From Rhodococcoides kroppenstedtii (lineage in GTDB: Bacteria; Actinomycetota; Actinomycetes; Mycobacteriales; Mycobacteriaceae): a stretch of 64,000 nt of DNA. Of this stretch, positions 1-12,237 are shown one piece after another. The first letter of the stretch is position 1. Each line of letters starts with the position of its first letter. Where the stretch lies: positions 1-64,000 of the forward strand of contig NZ_FOJN01000012.1 in assembly GCF_900111805.1 (NCBI RefSeq). The letters are read 5' to 3'. The position numbers and the translations under genes are program-made. The notes below the pieces were generated by a model, which searched no databases, was not told the origin of the DNA, and worked only from the letters and a program-made list of their open reading frames with translations.

Positions 1-92
1 GTGTACCCCGAAGGGCCTTACCGTTCGACTTGCATGTGTTAAGCACGCCGCCAGCGTTCGTCCTGAGCCAGGATCAAACTCTCCGTTGAAGA
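1..92 (-). rRNA. rrs: 16S ribosomal RNA, 5' end (partial)
   Basis: On the minus strand this reads the universal 16S start AGAGTTTGATCCTGGCTCAG, then ACGAACGCTGGCGGCGTGC, and runs off the left edge. The mature 5' end is placed about ten bases before AGAGTTTG, so 92 is approximate. The V1 start ACGGTAAGGCCCTTCGGGG is of Rhodococcus type. The gene lies downstream of murA on the same strand, as in mycobacteria. Confidence 0.97.
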
Positions 93-263
93 CTCTTATC
101 AACCCCACCCCAGAAAGAGCAGAGTCAATGAAAACTAGAGAGCCATATCCAGCAATAAAACTCACGCCAGCACAAAAAAATGTACTGACAAAACCGATCC
201 TCCCCCGACGGGAAGAAGGAGAAGAACCGGCACCAAAAAAAATTTGGCACTGACATTCATCGA

Positions 264-288
264 CACACTGTTGAGTTCTCAAAGAACA
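264..288 (-). promoter_or_regulatory. rrn leader antitermination element (boxA region)
   Basis: The minus strand reads TTCTTTGAGAACTCAACAGT. This matches the conserved boxA-type antitermination segment (TTTGAGAACTCAA) of mycobacterial and rhodococcal rRNA leaders. It lies about 170 bases before the 16S 5' end and downstream of the rrn promoter, where the Nus complex would load. Identification is by motif memory. Confidence 0.8.
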
Positions 289-343
289 CACGCACACCAT
301 CACCAACCCACCACAGGTGAACCGGATCCGGGGCAACCGTTCC

Positions 344-373
344 AGACTAACCACCACCCGACACCGCAGTCAA
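344..373 (-). promoter_or_regulatory. rRNA operon promoter
   Basis: On the minus strand TTGACT (368-373) and TAGTCT (344-349) are separated by 18 bases. This is nearly identical to the mycobacterial rrn promoter pattern TTGACT-N18-TAGACT. The implied start is near 337, giving a leader of about 245 nt that contains the boxA element. Confidence 0.8.
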
Positions 374-670
374 ACCACACCGCCGGGAAGGCTTCGAACC
401 AAAAGTTCTGGACTGTACGCTCAGCCTACACCACGTGCAGACGAACCTTTTCTGTCCGAATCAGGCGACCCCGTACTGCCTCGTTCACCCCAGCCCTTCG
501 GCTCCGGGTCGGCGTCCGTGTCGCTCTGACTCGACAAAAGCTACGCACCCGAACCCCACAACGCAAATCGCCTGGTGCGGACGGTGCCGGGATGGCGTTC
601 TCGCAGGTCGACCGCACTCGACGTGGCCTCCGGCGACCCGGCACGGCAGTGTTCGAAACTATGACGCCGG
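374..670. other. Intergenic stretch upstream of the rrn promoter
   Basis: No convincing gene is seen between the rrn promoter and the end of the decayed oxidase gene. The open frames here are GC-rich noise without recognisable domains. A second, more distal rrn promoter could lie here, but none with both elements well placed was recognised. Confidence 0.5.
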
Positions 671-1176
671 TCACCGAGGCGCGTGCACCGCCCCGGCCGC
701 GTCCAGATCTGCGGCCGGCACCGGGGATCCGATGCGCTCCGTCACGGGGAGCACTCCGGCCCACACCCCCGGCCGCGACGTCCTCGTCGTCGTCGACGGG
801 TCCGCCGGTGCGGGTCTTCATCGAGGCCTCGTACAGCGCAACCGCCAGAACTCTGGTCGCGGCCAACTCCTTTCGAGTGTTGGGTCGAAGCAGTGCCGCC
901 CGGCCGGCAACAACCTTGTCCACGATGAGAGCCAACGCAGCATCCCGCGTCGAGCCGTGGAGGTACAGCGTGCCCTCCCGGTCGGGTCCGTCGAGGTCGT
1001 AGGCGAACGCCGTGGGTAACGACCAGCGGGGTGCCGTGGACCATCACCCCGAGGTGGCAGATCCGAGCCGCGTCGAGAACGTCGACCAGTGCGGACCTGT
1101 CTCGCTCGGACCGGGTTCGGTTCCGGCGCAGGGTGGTTCGCGCTGTCGGGGACAGGGGCGTCCCAGACGACTCCAT
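671..1176 (-). pseudogene. Pyridoxamine 5'-phosphate oxidase-like FMN protein, decayed
   Basis: The gene starts at the ATG at 1176 with a typical N-terminus (SPTARTTLRR, then DRSALVDVLDAARICHLGV). The frame then breaks near 1010-1015; the next frame continues TAFAYDLDGPDREGTLYLHG. An internal segment of roughly 60 residues, the FMN-binding part, seems missing after LYLHGSTRDAA, because the following LALIVDKVVAGRA and EASMKTRTGGPVDDDEDV belong to the family's C-terminal half. A second frameshift near 760 moves to VWAGVLPVTERIGSPV and a stop at 671. Two frameshifts plus a deletion make function unlikely. The family usually sits divergent from a MocR/PdxR regulator, as its remnant does here. Family assignment is from recalled consensus. 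Confidence 0.8.
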
Positions 1177-1178
1177 GA

Positions 1179-1955
1179 CGCCACCGACGCCTACGACTAT
1201 CCGGACCCGGCCGGCCCCCTCGCGCTTCGACGCAGCATCTGCGCGCTGCTCGCCCGAGCACGGGGTATGACCGTCGGGCCGGAACGGGTCGTCGTCACCA
1301 CGGGCGCCGTCCACGGCCTGACCCTGGCTCTGGCAGCGTTGCGTCGGTCCGGACCCGACCCGAAACCTGTTCTGGCCGTCGAGGATCCGGGCTATCGCGT
1401 GGCCGTGTCGGCGGCGCTGGCCGTCGGATGGGAGGTCCACGACATTCCTGTGGACCAGGGCGGCGTGGTGGTCGACGCACTGCGTGCCGCTCCCGACTCC
1501 ACCCGCGCCGTCTACGTGACGCCGTCCCACCAGTACCCGACCGGCGGGATGCTGGACGTCGGACGCCGCGCCGCCCTCGTCGCCTACGCCCGTGACACCG
1601 ACACCGTCGTGATCGAGGACGACTACGACTCCGAGTACCGGTACGACGTCGCGCCCCTGCCTGCCCTGGCACAGCTCGACGCCGACCGAGTCGTTCTTCT
1701 CGGCACCATCGCGAAGACTCTCGGCGCGGGTGTCCGGCTCGGCTGGATGGTGCTACCCGCACATCTGGTCGAGCCGGTTCTGTGCCACCGGTCGGCCGTC
1801 GGCGACTTCCCGTCGACACCCCTCTGCACGGCGACGGCGTCGTTGCTCGACGACGGCGAGTGGGACCGCCTGGTGCGCGCGGCCCGTCGTCGCTGTCGGG
1901 ATCGTGCTGCGACAGTGCGGGATTCGTTGTCTAGGTTCGGAGAACTCCGCACTCG
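1179..1955 (+). pseudogene. MocR/PdxR-type regulator remnant (aminotransferase-like domain only)
   Basis: The frame encodes a fold-type I PLP domain: YDYPDPAGPLALRRSI, TTGAVHGLTLAL, YVTPSHQYPTGGML, VIEDDYDSEYRYD and the PLP-lysine segment LLGTIAKTLGAGVRLGWM. MocR regulators carry an N-terminal GntR winged helix before this domain. Here homology begins only 2-3 bases from the start codon of the divergent decayed oxidase, so the DNA-binding half and its promoter are gone. The C-terminal subdomain also loses recognisable sequence after about 1955, just before the end of murA. With no start codon in context and both ends missing, it is read as a dead remnant. Confidence 0.8.
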
Positions 1956-2008
1956 AAGTCCTGGCCGACGAACTTCGCCGTGGTGGCACCCGACGCGCGG
2001 CGCGGAAG

Positions 2009-3262
2009 CTACTGCACGCGCTCGATGTCTCCGCCGAGGGCCTGCAGCTGTTCGACGAATCGCGGATACCCGCGGTCGATGTGGTAGACGTCGTGCACCT
2101 CCGTGGTGCCGTCGGCGACCAACCCTGCGAGCACCAGACCGGCGCCGGCGCGAATGTCCGAGGACCACACCGGGGCACTCGACAACCGGGGCACCCCGCG
2201 GACCACGGCGTGGTGACCATCGGTGCGCGCGTCGGCCCCCAGCCTGATCATTTCCTCCACGAACCGGAACCGAGCCTCGAAGACGTTCTCGGTGATCATG
2301 GAGGTCCCGTTGGCGACGGAGGCGAGCCCGATGGCCATGGGCTGCAGATCCGTCGGGAAGCCGGGGAACGGCAACGTCGCGAAGTTCACGGCGGTCGGTC
2401 GTTCCGCCTGCGTCACCCGGAAGCCGTCCGGCAGCAGGTCCACCTCGGCACCGGCCGCGCCGAGCTTGGTGAGCACCAAGGACAGGTGCTTGGGATTCAC
2501 CCCACGCACGGTCACGTCACCGCGTGTCATGGACGCCGCGATACCCCAGGTGGCGGCGACGATACGGTCACCGATCACCCGATGGTCGGTGGGGTGCAGC
2601 CGCTCGACACCGCGGATGGTCAGCGTCGAGGACCCCGCGCCCGACACCTTCGCGCCCATCTTGTTGAGCATCGCGCACAGGTCCGCGATGTCGGGTTCGC
2701 GAGCAGCGTTGTCGATGACCGTCTCGCCCTCCGCGAGGACCGCCGCCATGAGGATGTTCTCGGTGGCGCCGACCGACGGGAAGGCCAGCCGGATCGTGGC
2801 ACCGTGCAGCTTCTCGGCCGTGGCGACGACGCAGCCGTGTTCGATCTCGCTGTGAGCACCGAGCAGACGCAGACCGGACTGGTGCATGTCGAGCGGTCGC
2901 GAGCCGATGGCGTCGCCGCCGGGCAGCGCCACCACCGCACGGCGACACCGCGCGACGAGAGGCCCGAGCACGCACACCGACGCGCGGAACTGACGGACGG
3001 CCGCGAAATCGGCGTGGTATTTCGGCTCGGCCGGCGTGGTGATGCGGACCGTGTCCTCGACCAGCTCCACCTCGCACCCGAGTCCCCGCAGCACGTCGGC
3101 CATGAGCGGAACGTCGAGAATGTCGGGGCAGTTCGCGATGGTGGTCGTTCCCTCAGCGAGCAACGCAGCGGCCATCAACTTCAGCACGCTGTTCTTCGCG
3201 CCACCGACGGAGACATCACCGGAAAGGCGACTACCGCCGGTCACCAGAAAACGTTCGCTCAC
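2009..3262 (-). CDS. murA: UDP-N-acetylglucosamine 1-carboxyvinyltransferase
   Basis: Catalyses the first committed step of peptidoglycan synthesis, transferring enolpyruvate from PEP to UDP-GlcNAc in the cytoplasm. The 417-residue protein has the N-terminal [15 protein letters not shown] motif and the active loop [15 protein letters not shown]. The catalytic Cys of most bacteria is Asp117 here, as in mycobacteria, which is known to give intrinsic fosfomycin insensitivity. The GTG at 3262 ([10 protein letters not shown]) is preferred over an upstream in-frame start because a -10 (TAGTCT) ends 8 bases before it and the length then matches the family. It is transcribed toward the 16S gene. Confidence 0.97.
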   Translation of the reverse strand: MSERFLVTGGSRLSGDVSVGGAKNSVLKLMAAALLAEGTTTIANCPDILDVPLMADVLRGLGCEVELVEDTVRITTPAEPKYHADFAAVRQFRASVCVLGPLVARCRRAVVALPGGDAIGSRPLDMHQSGLRLLGAHSEIEHGCVVATAEKLHGATIRLAFPSVGATENILMAAVLAEGETVIDNAAREPDIADLCAMLNKMGAKVSGAGSSTLTIRGVERLHPTDHRVIGDRIVAATWGIAASMTRGDVTVRGVNPKHLSLVLTKLGAAGAEVDLLPDGFRVTQAERPTAVNFATLPFPGFPTDLQPMAIGLASVANGTSMITENVFEARFRFVEEMIRLGADARTDGHHAVVRGVPRLSSAPVWSSDIRAGAGLVLAGLVADGTTEVHDVYHIDRGYPRFVEQLQALGGDIERVQ

Positions 3263-3270
3263 GACCGCCA

Positions 3271-3276
3271 AGACTA
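3271..3276 (-). promoter_or_regulatory. murA -10 element (leaderless start)
   Basis: TAGTCT, the same hexamer as in the rrn promoter, lies 8 bases before the murA GTG. The transcript would begin at or next to the start codon. No good -35 is visible at 17-18 bases. Confidence 0.5.
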
Positions 3277-3288
3277 GAGGCACCACAG

Positions 3289-3294
3289 TAGGGT
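3289..3294 (+). promoter_or_regulatory. -10 element of the adenosyltransferase gene (leaderless start)
   Basis: TAGGGT followed by six bases and the ATG at 3301. No ribosome binding site fits in this space, so a leaderless mRNA is likely. The promoter overlaps the region controlling murA on the other strand. Confidence 0.45.
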
Positions 3295-3300
3295 CGAGAA

Positions 3301-3879
3301 ATGGCGGTTCATCTGACCTCGATCTACACCCGGACGGGTGACGACGGCACCACCGGGCTCAGCAACTTCGAGCGAGTGAGCAAGAACGACCCGCGCGTCG
3401 TGGCCTACGCGGACTGCGACGAACTCAACGCCGCTCTGGGGCTGGTGCTCGCCCTCGGGTCGCCGCCCGAGCACCTGAGGCCCGTGCTCGGGCGCATCCA
3501 GAACGATCTCTTCGACGTCGGCGCGGACCTGGCGACGCCGGTCGAGGACAATCCGAAGCATCCGCCGCTGCGAGTGACGCAGGCCTACGTCGACCGGCTC
3601 GAGGCATGGTGCGACGAGTACAACGCCACGCTGGCGCCGCTGCGATCGTTCGTGCTCCCGGGCGGGACGGCGGGGTCCGCTCTCCTGCACCATGCTCGCA
3701 CCGTGGCCCGACGGGCCGAGCGGGCCGCCTGGGCTGCCGTGGACGCTTTTCCGGACGTCACCAACAGGTTGCCCGCGCTCTATCTGAACCGGTTGTCGGA
3801 CCTGTTGTTCGTCCTCGGGCGCATCACCAACCCCGACGGCGACGTCCTGTGGCGACCGGGCGGCGACGATCAGCCCTGA
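3301..3879 (+). CDS. ATP:cob(I)alamin adenosyltransferase (PduO type)
   Basis: Transfers the adenosyl group of ATP to cob(I)alamin, making the coenzyme B12 used by mutases such as methylmalonyl-CoA mutase. The 192-residue protein opens with [13 protein letters not shown], the conserved ATP loop, followed by the [14 protein letters not shown] helix and the C-terminal [12 protein letters not shown] motif with the Arg and Asp residues typical of PduO enzymes. It is divergent from murA, with start codons only 38 bases apart, and convergent with the DUF2550 gene, whose stop is 16 bases away. The same neighbour sits by murA in mycobacteria (Rv1314c). Confidence 0.93.
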   Translation: MAVHLTSIYTRTGDDGTTGLSNFERVSKNDPRVVAYADCDELNAALGLVLALGSPPEHLRPVLGRIQNDLFDVGADLATPVEDNPKHPPLRVTQAYVDRLEAWCDEYNATLAPLRSFVLPGGTAGSALLHHARTVARRAERAAWAAVDAFPDVTNRLPALYLNRLSDLLFVLGRITNPDGDVLWRPGGDDQP

Positions 3880-3895
3880 GCGATCACCCGGCAGG

Positions 3896-4351
3896 TCACC
3901 GCGCGCCCCCCGCGCCGGGACGGGGACGCCGGGATCGGCCCGACGGTCGTGATTCGACCCACGAGGTGAAGGCCGTGAACGCGCCTCGGTCGAACGCCAC
4001 CTCGTAGCGCCGGTCGGCGTCGTAGAGCTCCACGATCGCGATGTCCTCGGTCATGATGTCGAACTCCGACTTCTCGGGTCGACGACGCTCGCCGAGATCG
4101 AGCGTCTGCCGCACCATGCGCCGGTCGGGGCCGGGGCGCAGGCTGGACAGTTTGTAGAACACGAGCACGTTCTCGCCGTAGCGGAAGATGCCGTGGCGCC
4201 ATCCGGCGCCCGGCGCAGCGGGCAGCGACCGCAGAATGACGGCCGTCCCGCCTCGGCGCAGCGTGATCAGGCGATACAGAAAAGCCGCGGCGAGCCCGGC
4301 GAGAACGACCACCAGAACGACAAGAACTGTCATCCAGATCGTCATCATCAC
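3896..4351 (-). CDS. DUF2550 membrane-anchored protein
   Basis: A 151-residue protein with one N-terminal membrane segment (about residues 6-26, MTVLVVLVVVLAGLAAAFLY) and a basic, mostly soluble domain beginning LITLRRGGTAVILRSLP. It lies directly downstream of atpC on the same strand with 26 bases between, the position of Rv1312 in Mycobacterium tuberculosis, so it is probably cotranscribed with the ATP synthase genes. The function of DUF2550 is not known. The C-terminus is rich in Arg, Pro and Gly and looks disordered. There are no catalytic motifs to suggest an enzyme. Confidence 0.85.
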   Translation of the reverse strand: MMMTIWMTVLVVLVVVLAGLAAAFLYRLITLRRGGTAVILRSLPAAPGAGWRHGIFRYGENVLVFYKLSSLRPGPDRRMVRQTLDLGERRRPEKSEFDIMTEDIAIVELYDADRRYEVAFDRGAFTAFTSWVESRPSGRSRRPRPGAGGAR

Positions 4352-4377
4352 CGGGCCCGCCGCGGCTTCCGTGCGGT

Positions 4378-4746
4378 CTAGGCCCGCTCGACGGCGCGGA
4401 CGCGCCCGCGTGCGATCGCGAGCGCCTCCTCGTCCTCGGAGCCCTCGGCCAGCAGCGACTTGGCTGCCTCCACGTCGATGTCCTCGGCGAACTCCGCGGA
4501 CTCGGCGAGGATGGTCACCGTCTTGCCCGTCACGGAGAGGAATCCGCCGTGGACGGCCGCGACACGACGCTCACCGTCGGTCGTCGTGATGGCCACGGTG
4601 CCGCCCTCGATCAACTGACCGAGAACCGGCTCGTGGCCGGCCATGATGCCGATCTCACCCTCGGTGGTCTGAGCGCTGACGAGCGTAGCCGTACCCGACC
4701 ACAGTCGCTCCTCGACCGCGACGAGTTCGACGTCCATCTCTGCCAT
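4378..4746 (-). CDS. atpC: ATP synthase epsilon subunit
   Basis: The 122-residue epsilon subunit of the F1 central stalk, which couples rotation to catalysis and can restrain ATP hydrolysis. It shows the N-terminal beta-barrel start [15 protein letters not shown] and the [18 protein letters not shown] motif. The C-terminal helical part is short, as usual in actinobacteria. It is the last gene of the atp operon and follows atpD by six bases. Confidence 0.96.
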   Translation of the reverse strand: MAEMDVELVAVEERLWSGTATLVSAQTTEGEIGIMAGHEPVLGQLIEGGTVAITTTDGERRVAAVHGGFLSVTGKTVTILAESAEFAEDIDVEAAKSLLAEGSEDEEALAIARGRVRAVERA

Positions 4747-4752
4747 GGCGGA

Positions 4753-7181
<2,429 letters not shown>

Positions 7182-7217
7182 GGTTCACCTCACTCCCTGC
7201 TCGTCGCGGACCGATCA

Positions 7218-8861
7218 TCACTTGCCGACGGTCTTGCGCGTGACGGTGACCTTCTCCTGGTCGACCTCGTCCTTGTCGAGCGCCTCGGCCTCGGCCTCGT
7301 TGACGATGCGCTCGCCCGAGGAGGTGAGGAAGCCCTGCTTGAAGTCGTCGGTCGCCTTCTTGATCGACTCGGCGGCGTCGTCCTTCAGGACCCCGCCACC
7401 GGCGATGGACTCGAACGCGTCCGAAGCGTTGCGATGCAGGTCTTCGAGCAACTCACGGTTGAAGCGACGGACGTCGTCGACCGGGACACTGTCGTAATAG
7501 CCGGCGTCGACGAGGTAGATCGAGACGATCTGGTCCTCGACGGAGACCGGGGTGTACTGGTCCTGCTTGAGCAGCTCCACCCAGCGGGCGCCGCGCTCGA
7601 GCTGCGCCTTGGACGCGGCGTCGAGGTCGGAGGCGAAGGCCGAGAACGCTTCGAGCTCGCGGAACTGCGCCATCTCGAGACGCAGCGAACCGGCGACCTT
7701 CTTCAGGCCCTTGGTCTGCGCGGCACCACCCACGCGGGACACCGAGGTACCGACGTTGATGGCGGGACGGACACCCTTGTTGAAGAGGTCCGACTCGAGG
7801 AACACCTGACCGTCGGTGATGGAGATGACGTTGGTCGGGATGAACGCCGAGATGTCGTTGGCCTTGGTCTCGATGAGGGGCAGGCCCGTCATCGAACCGC
7901 CGCCGAGCTCGTCGGACAGCTTCGCGCACCGCTCGAGCAGACGAGAGTGCAGGTAGAAGACGTCACCCGGGTACGCCTCGCGGCCCGGCGGACGACGCAG
8001 CAGCAGCGAGATGGTGCGGTAGGCCTCGGCCTGCTTGGTGAGGTCGTCGAACACGATGAGGACGTGCTTGCCCTGGTACATCCAGTGCTGGCCGAGGGCC
8101 GAGCCGGTGTAGGGGGCGAGCCACTTGAAGCCGGCGGAGTCCGACGCGGGAGCCGCGACGATGGTGGTGTACTCCATGGCGCCGTGCTCGTCCAGCGCGG
8201 ACTTCACACCGGCGATGGTGGAGCCCTTCTGACCGATCGCGACGTAGATGCAGCGCACCTGCTTGTCGGGATCGCCGGTCTCCCAGTTCTTCTTCTGGTT
8301 GATGATCGCGTCGACGCAGACGGCGGTCTTGCCCGTCTTGCGGTCGCCGATCACCAGCTGGCGCTGACCGCGCCCGATGGCGGTGAGGGCGTCGATGGCG
8401 GTGATGCCGGTGGCGAGGGGCTCCTCGACGGGCTGGCGCTCGAGCACCGTGGCTGCCTGGAGCTCGAGGACACGCTGCTCGTCGGACTCGATGTCGCCGA
8501 GGCCGTCGATGGCCTTGCCCAGCGGGTCGATGACGCGGCCGAGGAAGTTGTCGCCGACCGGAACGGACAGGACCTCTCCGGTGCGCTTGACCTCCTGGCC
8601 TTCCTCGATGTTCTCGTAGTCACCGAGGATGACGGCGCCGATCTCGCGATCGTCGAGGTTCAGCGCGACGCCCAGGACGCCGCCGGGGAACTCGAGCAGC
8701 TCGTTCGCCATCGCGGACGGGAGCCCGGTCACGTGGGCGATGCCGTCGGACGTGTCCGACACCAGACCGACCTCTTCACGAGAGGACTCCGGTGCGTAGT
8801 TCGCGGTGTAGCTCTCGATTGCGCTACGGATCTCGTCGGAGGAGATCGTCAACTCCGCCAT
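7218..8861 (-). CDS. atpA: ATP synthase alpha subunit
   Basis: The non-catalytic nucleotide-binding subunit of F1 at 547 residues. It has the Walker A motif [15 protein letters not shown] and the alpha/beta signature [14 protein letters not shown]. The C-terminal tail of about 35 residues ([20 protein letters not shown]) goes beyond the E. coli length; such actinobacterial tails have been reported to suppress ATPase activity. A 115-base spacer separates it from atpH upstream; 36 bases separate it from atpG. Confidence 0.98.
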   Translation of the reverse strand: MAELTISSDEIRSAIESYTANYAPESSREEVGLVSDTSDGIAHVTGLPSAMANELLEFPGGVLGVALNLDDREIGAVILGDYENIEEGQEVKRTGEVLSVPVGDNFLGRVIDPLGKAIDGLGDIESDEQRVLELQAATVLERQPVEEPLATGITAIDALTAIGRGQRQLVIGDRKTGKTAVCVDAIINQKKNWETGDPDKQVRCIYVAIGQKGSTIAGVKSALDEHGAMEYTTIVAAPASDSAGFKWLAPYTGSALGQHWMYQGKHVLIVFDDLTKQAEAYRTISLLLRRPPGREAYPGDVFYLHSRLLERCAKLSDELGGGSMTGLPLIETKANDISAFIPTNVISITDGQVFLESDLFNKGVRPAINVGTSVSRVGGAAQTKGLKKVAGSLRLEMAQFRELEAFSAFASDLDAASKAQLERGARWVELLKQDQYTPVSVEDQIVSIYLVDAGYYDSVPVDDVRRFNRELLEDLHRNASDAFESIAGGGVLKDDAAESIKKATDDFKQGFLTSSGERIVNEAEAEALDKDEVDQEKVTVTRKTVGK

Positions 8862-8976
8862 GTTTTCCTGCTCTCACTGTCTGTGGCCTCGGTGCGCCGG
8901 CCGCTCTGGGCCGAGTCACCGAAACGTGGGTGGGGACAAACTCTGGTCGTGCCTGCCGGTCGGGTGGGTGAACCGG

Positions 8977-9804
8977 TCACTTGAGCGACTTGCGCAGCTG
9001 CGCGAGACGCCCCGCACCACTGCCGTCGATCACCTCGTCACCGACGCGAACGACGAGACCGCTCAGCAGGTCGCGATCGACTTCCACGTGAACGGTCACG
9101 GACTTGCCGTAGATACCTTCCAGCGTAGACGTGAGGCGGTCGACCTGATCGGTGCTCAACTCGGTACTGCTGCGGACGTACGCGACTTCCTTGTTCCGCC
9201 GGGTCGCCGCCAGCGCGGAGAGCTCGCCGAACACCTCGGCCGGAGCCTCGGTCAGTCGTCCGACGGCCTGGACGGCGAGAGCCTCGGTGATGGCCGTGAC
9301 CTTGCCGTACAGCAGCGTCTTCAGCAGCTGTCCGGACGCCTCGGCCGGCTTGGTCCGGTCCGAGAGCGCCTGCTCGAGAGCGGAGTCGCCCGCGATGATG
9401 CGACCGAGCCGGAACAGCTCGTCCTCGACCGTGCCCAGTTGGTCCTGGTCCTCCGCGGCGCGCAGCAGCGCTTCGCGGCCCAGCAGTACGAGCGAGTCGG
9501 TGAGGTCACGCGCCGAGGACCAGTTCTGCGCGACCGCGGCCTTCACCGTCTCCACCGCTTCCGACCCGACCTTGCCGTCGAACAGCCGCTCGGCGAGCTG
9601 ACGACGGGAGTCGGCGGACGCGGACGCGTCGGCCAGGGCCGACCGGAGCGGACGCTGGGCGTCGAGCACCCGGACGACCGCGAACAGGTCGGAGCCGGCA
9701 CCGGCCGCGGCGGACGTGGAGTCCGATGCGGCGTCGAGCGCGCCGGTCAGTGCGGTGCGGGCCTCGGCGAGAGCCTCACGACTCGCTGCGTACATGGTGT
9801 TCAC
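8977..9804 (-). CDS. atpH: ATP synthase delta subunit
   Basis: The peripheral stalk subunit that ties F1 to the b subunit. At 275 residues it is about 95 longer than E. coli delta; the extra part is N-terminal (residues ~1-100, [19 protein letters not shown]). The C-terminal end [14 protein letters not shown] is the standard delta motif. Unlike the mycobacterial b-delta fusion there is no membrane helix, and a separate b gene (atpF) precedes it with a 4-base overlap. Confidence 0.94.
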   Translation of the reverse strand: MNTMYAASREALAEARTALTGALDAASDSTSAAAGAGSDLFAVVRVLDAQRPLRSALADASASADSRRQLAERLFDGKVGSEAVETVKAAVAQNWSSARDLTDSLVLLGREALLRAAEDQDQLGTVEDELFRLGRIIAGDSALEQALSDRTKPAEASGQLLKTLLYGKVTAITEALAVQAVGRLTEAPAEVFGELSALAATRRNKEVAYVRSSTELSTDQVDRLTSTLEGIYGKSVTVHVEVDRDLLSGLVVRVGDEVIDGSGAGRLAQLRKSLK

Positions 9805-10367
9805 TTCCCGCTGGTGGACTTTGCGCCGACAGAATCGAGTTCGTCGAGGAACCGATCGATCGTTCCGGCGCGCTTGACGTCGTCGGACAGCTGCTCACCG
9901 ATGACCTTCTCGGCGAGCTCGACGGCGGTGCGGCCGAGTTCCGAGCGCAGTTCGGTGACGATCTGCTGACGCTGCGCGGCGAGCTGCTGGTGACCCGAGG
10001 CCACGATGCGATCGCTCTCCGCCTGCGCACTGGTCTTCATCTCCGCGAGGATCTGCTGACCCTGGGTGCGGGCGTCTTCGCGAATCTTGGCGGCCTCCTG
10101 GCGTGCGTCGGCCAGCTGGGCGCGATACTGCTCGAGCGCCTGCTTCGCCTCGGCCTGTGCCTCTTCGGCGCGCTTGATCCCGCCTTCGATCTGCTCGGAC
10201 CGCTCCGACAGCACCTTCTGAAATCGCGGAAGCACGTACTTCCAGAAGAAGAAGCCGATGACGGCGATGCAGACCGCAGACCAGACGATGTCGTACGTCG
10301 CGGGAAGGAGAGGATTGACGTCCTCGCCCCCTTCCGCGGCTGCGAGGACTGCGATTGGCGTCGTCAT
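9801..10367 (-). CDS. atpF: ATP synthase b subunit
   Basis: The membrane-anchored peripheral stalk subunit at 188 residues. A single membrane helix lies near residues 25-45 ([20 protein letters not shown]). It is followed by a long charged coiled coil ([20 protein letters not shown] onward) that pairs with the second b copy and delta. It follows atpE after seven bases and overlaps atpH by four, so the two stalk proteins are probably translated in a coupled way. Confidence 0.95.
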   Translation of the reverse strand: MTTPIAVLAAAEGGEDVNPLLPATYDIVWSAVCIAVIGFFFWKYVLPRFQKVLSERSEQIEGGIKRAEEAQAEAKQALEQYRAQLADARQEAAKIREDARTQGQQILAEMKTSAQAESDRIVASGHQQLAAQRQQIVTELRSELGRTAVELAEKVIGEQLSDDVKRAGTIDRFLDELDSVGAKSTSGK

Positions 10368-10374
10368 GCCGGTG

Positions 10375-10665
<291 letters not shown>

Positions 10666-10703
10666 TCAGGTTTGTTACCGGTGGCTCGTCGAGCCGGGGT
10701 GGG

Positions 10704-11480
10704 TCAGTGCGAGTCGGCGTGCAACGCGAGGTCGATGTAGACCGCGGTGAGCAGGGCGAACACGTAGGCCTGCAGGAAGATGACCAGCATCTCGAACAGG
10801 GTGAAGCCGAAGCCCGCGGCCAGGGAGAAGATGCCGAACACCTTCATGCCGGCTGCGGCCTCGAAGAAGAAGAACTGCGTGGCGCTGAAGAACAGCACCA
10901 GCATGATGTGACCGGCAAGCATGTTGGCCATGAGACGCACGGTCAGCGTGAACGGCCGCAGGACGAAGGTCGAGATGAACTCGATCGGAATCAGCAGGAA
11001 GTGCATCGCGAGCGGCACACCCGGCACGACGATGCTGCTCTTCACGTACTTGAAGAAGCCGTACTTCTTGATGCCCACGTAGTTGAAGACGATGTACGCC
11101 AACGCGGCCAGCACGATCGGCATACCGACACGAGCGTTCGACGAGATGTTGATGAACGGGATGATGCCGGAGACGTTCAGGAACAGGACCGCGAAGAAGA
11201 TCGTCGCGATGACCGGCAGGAACCGGCGACCCTGCTCCTTGCCCAGAACCTCGGTCGCGATCTGATCCTTGACGAACCCGAGTGCGATCTCCCCGACGTT
11301 CTGGATGCCGCGCGGCACGATCTTGGGGCTGCGCATGGCGAGGAAGAAGAACGCGAGCAGGACGACCGTCATGATGATGCGCACGAGCATCAGACGGTCG
11401 AGCTCGAACGGTGTGCCCTCGAACAGGATGGCCGGTGGGAAAAAGTCGGACAGTGACGGCGGATGGAACTCCGCGGCCAA
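10704..11480 (-). CDS. atpB: ATP synthase a subunit
   Basis: The membrane proton channel subunit. The conserved Arg helix reads FTLTVRLMANMLAGHIML, and the C-terminal helices carry the usual TLFEMLVIFLQAYVFALL. The start is uncertain: no ATG or GTG sits near the expected N-terminus SVTNLAAEFHPP. A TTG at 11480 (LAAEFHPP) gives 258 residues and is used here. A CTG at 11495 (LSVTNLAAEF) has a better spaced GGGAGA five bases upstream and may be the real start. An in-frame extension to 11735 is open but has no homology. Confidence 0.93.
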   Translation of the reverse strand: MAAEFHPPSLSDFFPPAILFEGTPFELDRLMLVRIIMTVVLLAFFFLAMRSPKIVPRGIQNVGEIALGFVKDQIATEVLGKEQGRRFLPVIATIFFAVLFLNVSGIIPFINISSNARVGMPIVLAALAYIVFNYVGIKKYGFFKYVKSSIVVPGVPLAMHFLLIPIEFISTFVLRPFTLTVRLMANMLAGHIMLVLFFSATQFFFFEAAAGMKVFGIFSLAAGFGFTLFEMLVIFLQAYVFALLTAVYIDLALHADSH

Positions 11481-11495
11481 GTTGGTGACGCTCAG

Positions 11496-11786
11496 CGGTC
11501 TCTCCCGTGGTCGGCCGCGTGCGTGGTACCCACGCGGTTCGATCGGACAAAGGGGCGGTCGGGCGGTTCGGTCGAGCGGTGCTGCGGCATGCCGGTCCAC
11601 ATTCTCACACGAGGTGTGGGCCGCGACACGTCGGCAGTGATGTCGATCACCGCGGAGGCGATCCCGCCGCGACGATTGTCCGTTACGCCGGGTAAGCCCA
11701 CGCTTGCCGGGAACTTTATCAACACAACCGACCACACCGCGCCGGGGGTTCGTCCCCGCACCCGGACACTACTACAGAAAGTCGTA
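11496..11786. other. Spacer between the AtpI-like gene and atpB
   Basis: About 290 bases with no gene recognised. An AT-rich patch on the minus strand, TTGTGTTGATAAAGTT (11712-11727), stands out in this GC-rich sequence and could belong to an atp operon promoter or mRNA leader. No complete -35/-10 pair was found. Confidence 0.4.
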
Positions 11787-12227
11787 CTACTTCCCGTCCG
11801 AGGGTGGGGTATCGACGTACGGCGCGCGCTGGCGCAGCACCCCGACGGTCTCCGCGCCCAGGACGATCAGCAGCGACGCCAGCAGAACGAGACCGAGCGC
11901 CGGACGCGAGTAGAAGTCCATCCCGCGCAGGATGCCGAGCACGACGATGGCCACCAGCATCTTCGCGAGCCATCCGCCGAGCAGCACGGCCCCGACCGTC
12001 GTCGGCGGGAGATTCGCCGACCACAGCACGGACGCGGCCGTCGCGAGGATGAACACGCCTCCGACGGCCGAGCCGATCAGCGCACCCCACAAGCCCGGCG
12101 TCCCGGCCACCAGGTAGGCGACGACGGCCGACACCACCGCGAGCACGATCAGCGCGATCACCCCGTAGCGGACGGCGGAGCGCAGCGGCGCGGTCGAGGA
12201 GGGCACGGGCGGGGGCGTGAACGTCAC
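11787..12227 (-). CDS. AtpI-like membrane protein upstream of the ATP synthase operon
   Basis: A 146-residue protein with four probable membrane helices (about residues 20-42, 48-67, 78-98 and 105-125). Size, topology and position immediately before atpB match Rv1303 and the AtpI/UncI class, which assists c-ring assembly or magnesium supply in some bacteria. No direct function can be read from the sequence. Its start lies 11 bases after the end of wecA, so it may be transcribed with the upstream genes. The last residues (RAPYVDTPPSDGK) are soluble. Confidence 0.8.
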   Translation of the reverse strand: MTFTPPPVPSSTAPLRSAVRYGVIALIVLAVVSAVVAYLVAGTPGLWGALIGSAVGGVFILATAASVLWSANLPPTTVGAVLLGGWLAKMLVAIVVLGILRGMDFYSRPALGLVLLASLLIVLGAETVGVLRQRAPYVDTPPSDGK

Positions 12228-12237
12228 GCCTGGCAGG

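Noticed and set aside
435-1019. Several overlapping open frames between the rrn promoter and the decayed oxidase
   Set aside because: None has homology or a ribosome site. The recognisable codons belong to the broken minus-strand oxidase, which crosses three of the frames.
3262-3301. A cobalamin riboswitch before the adenosyltransferase gene
   Set aside because: Only 38 bases separate the divergent start codons, far too short for a B12 aptamer, and the transcript appears leaderless.
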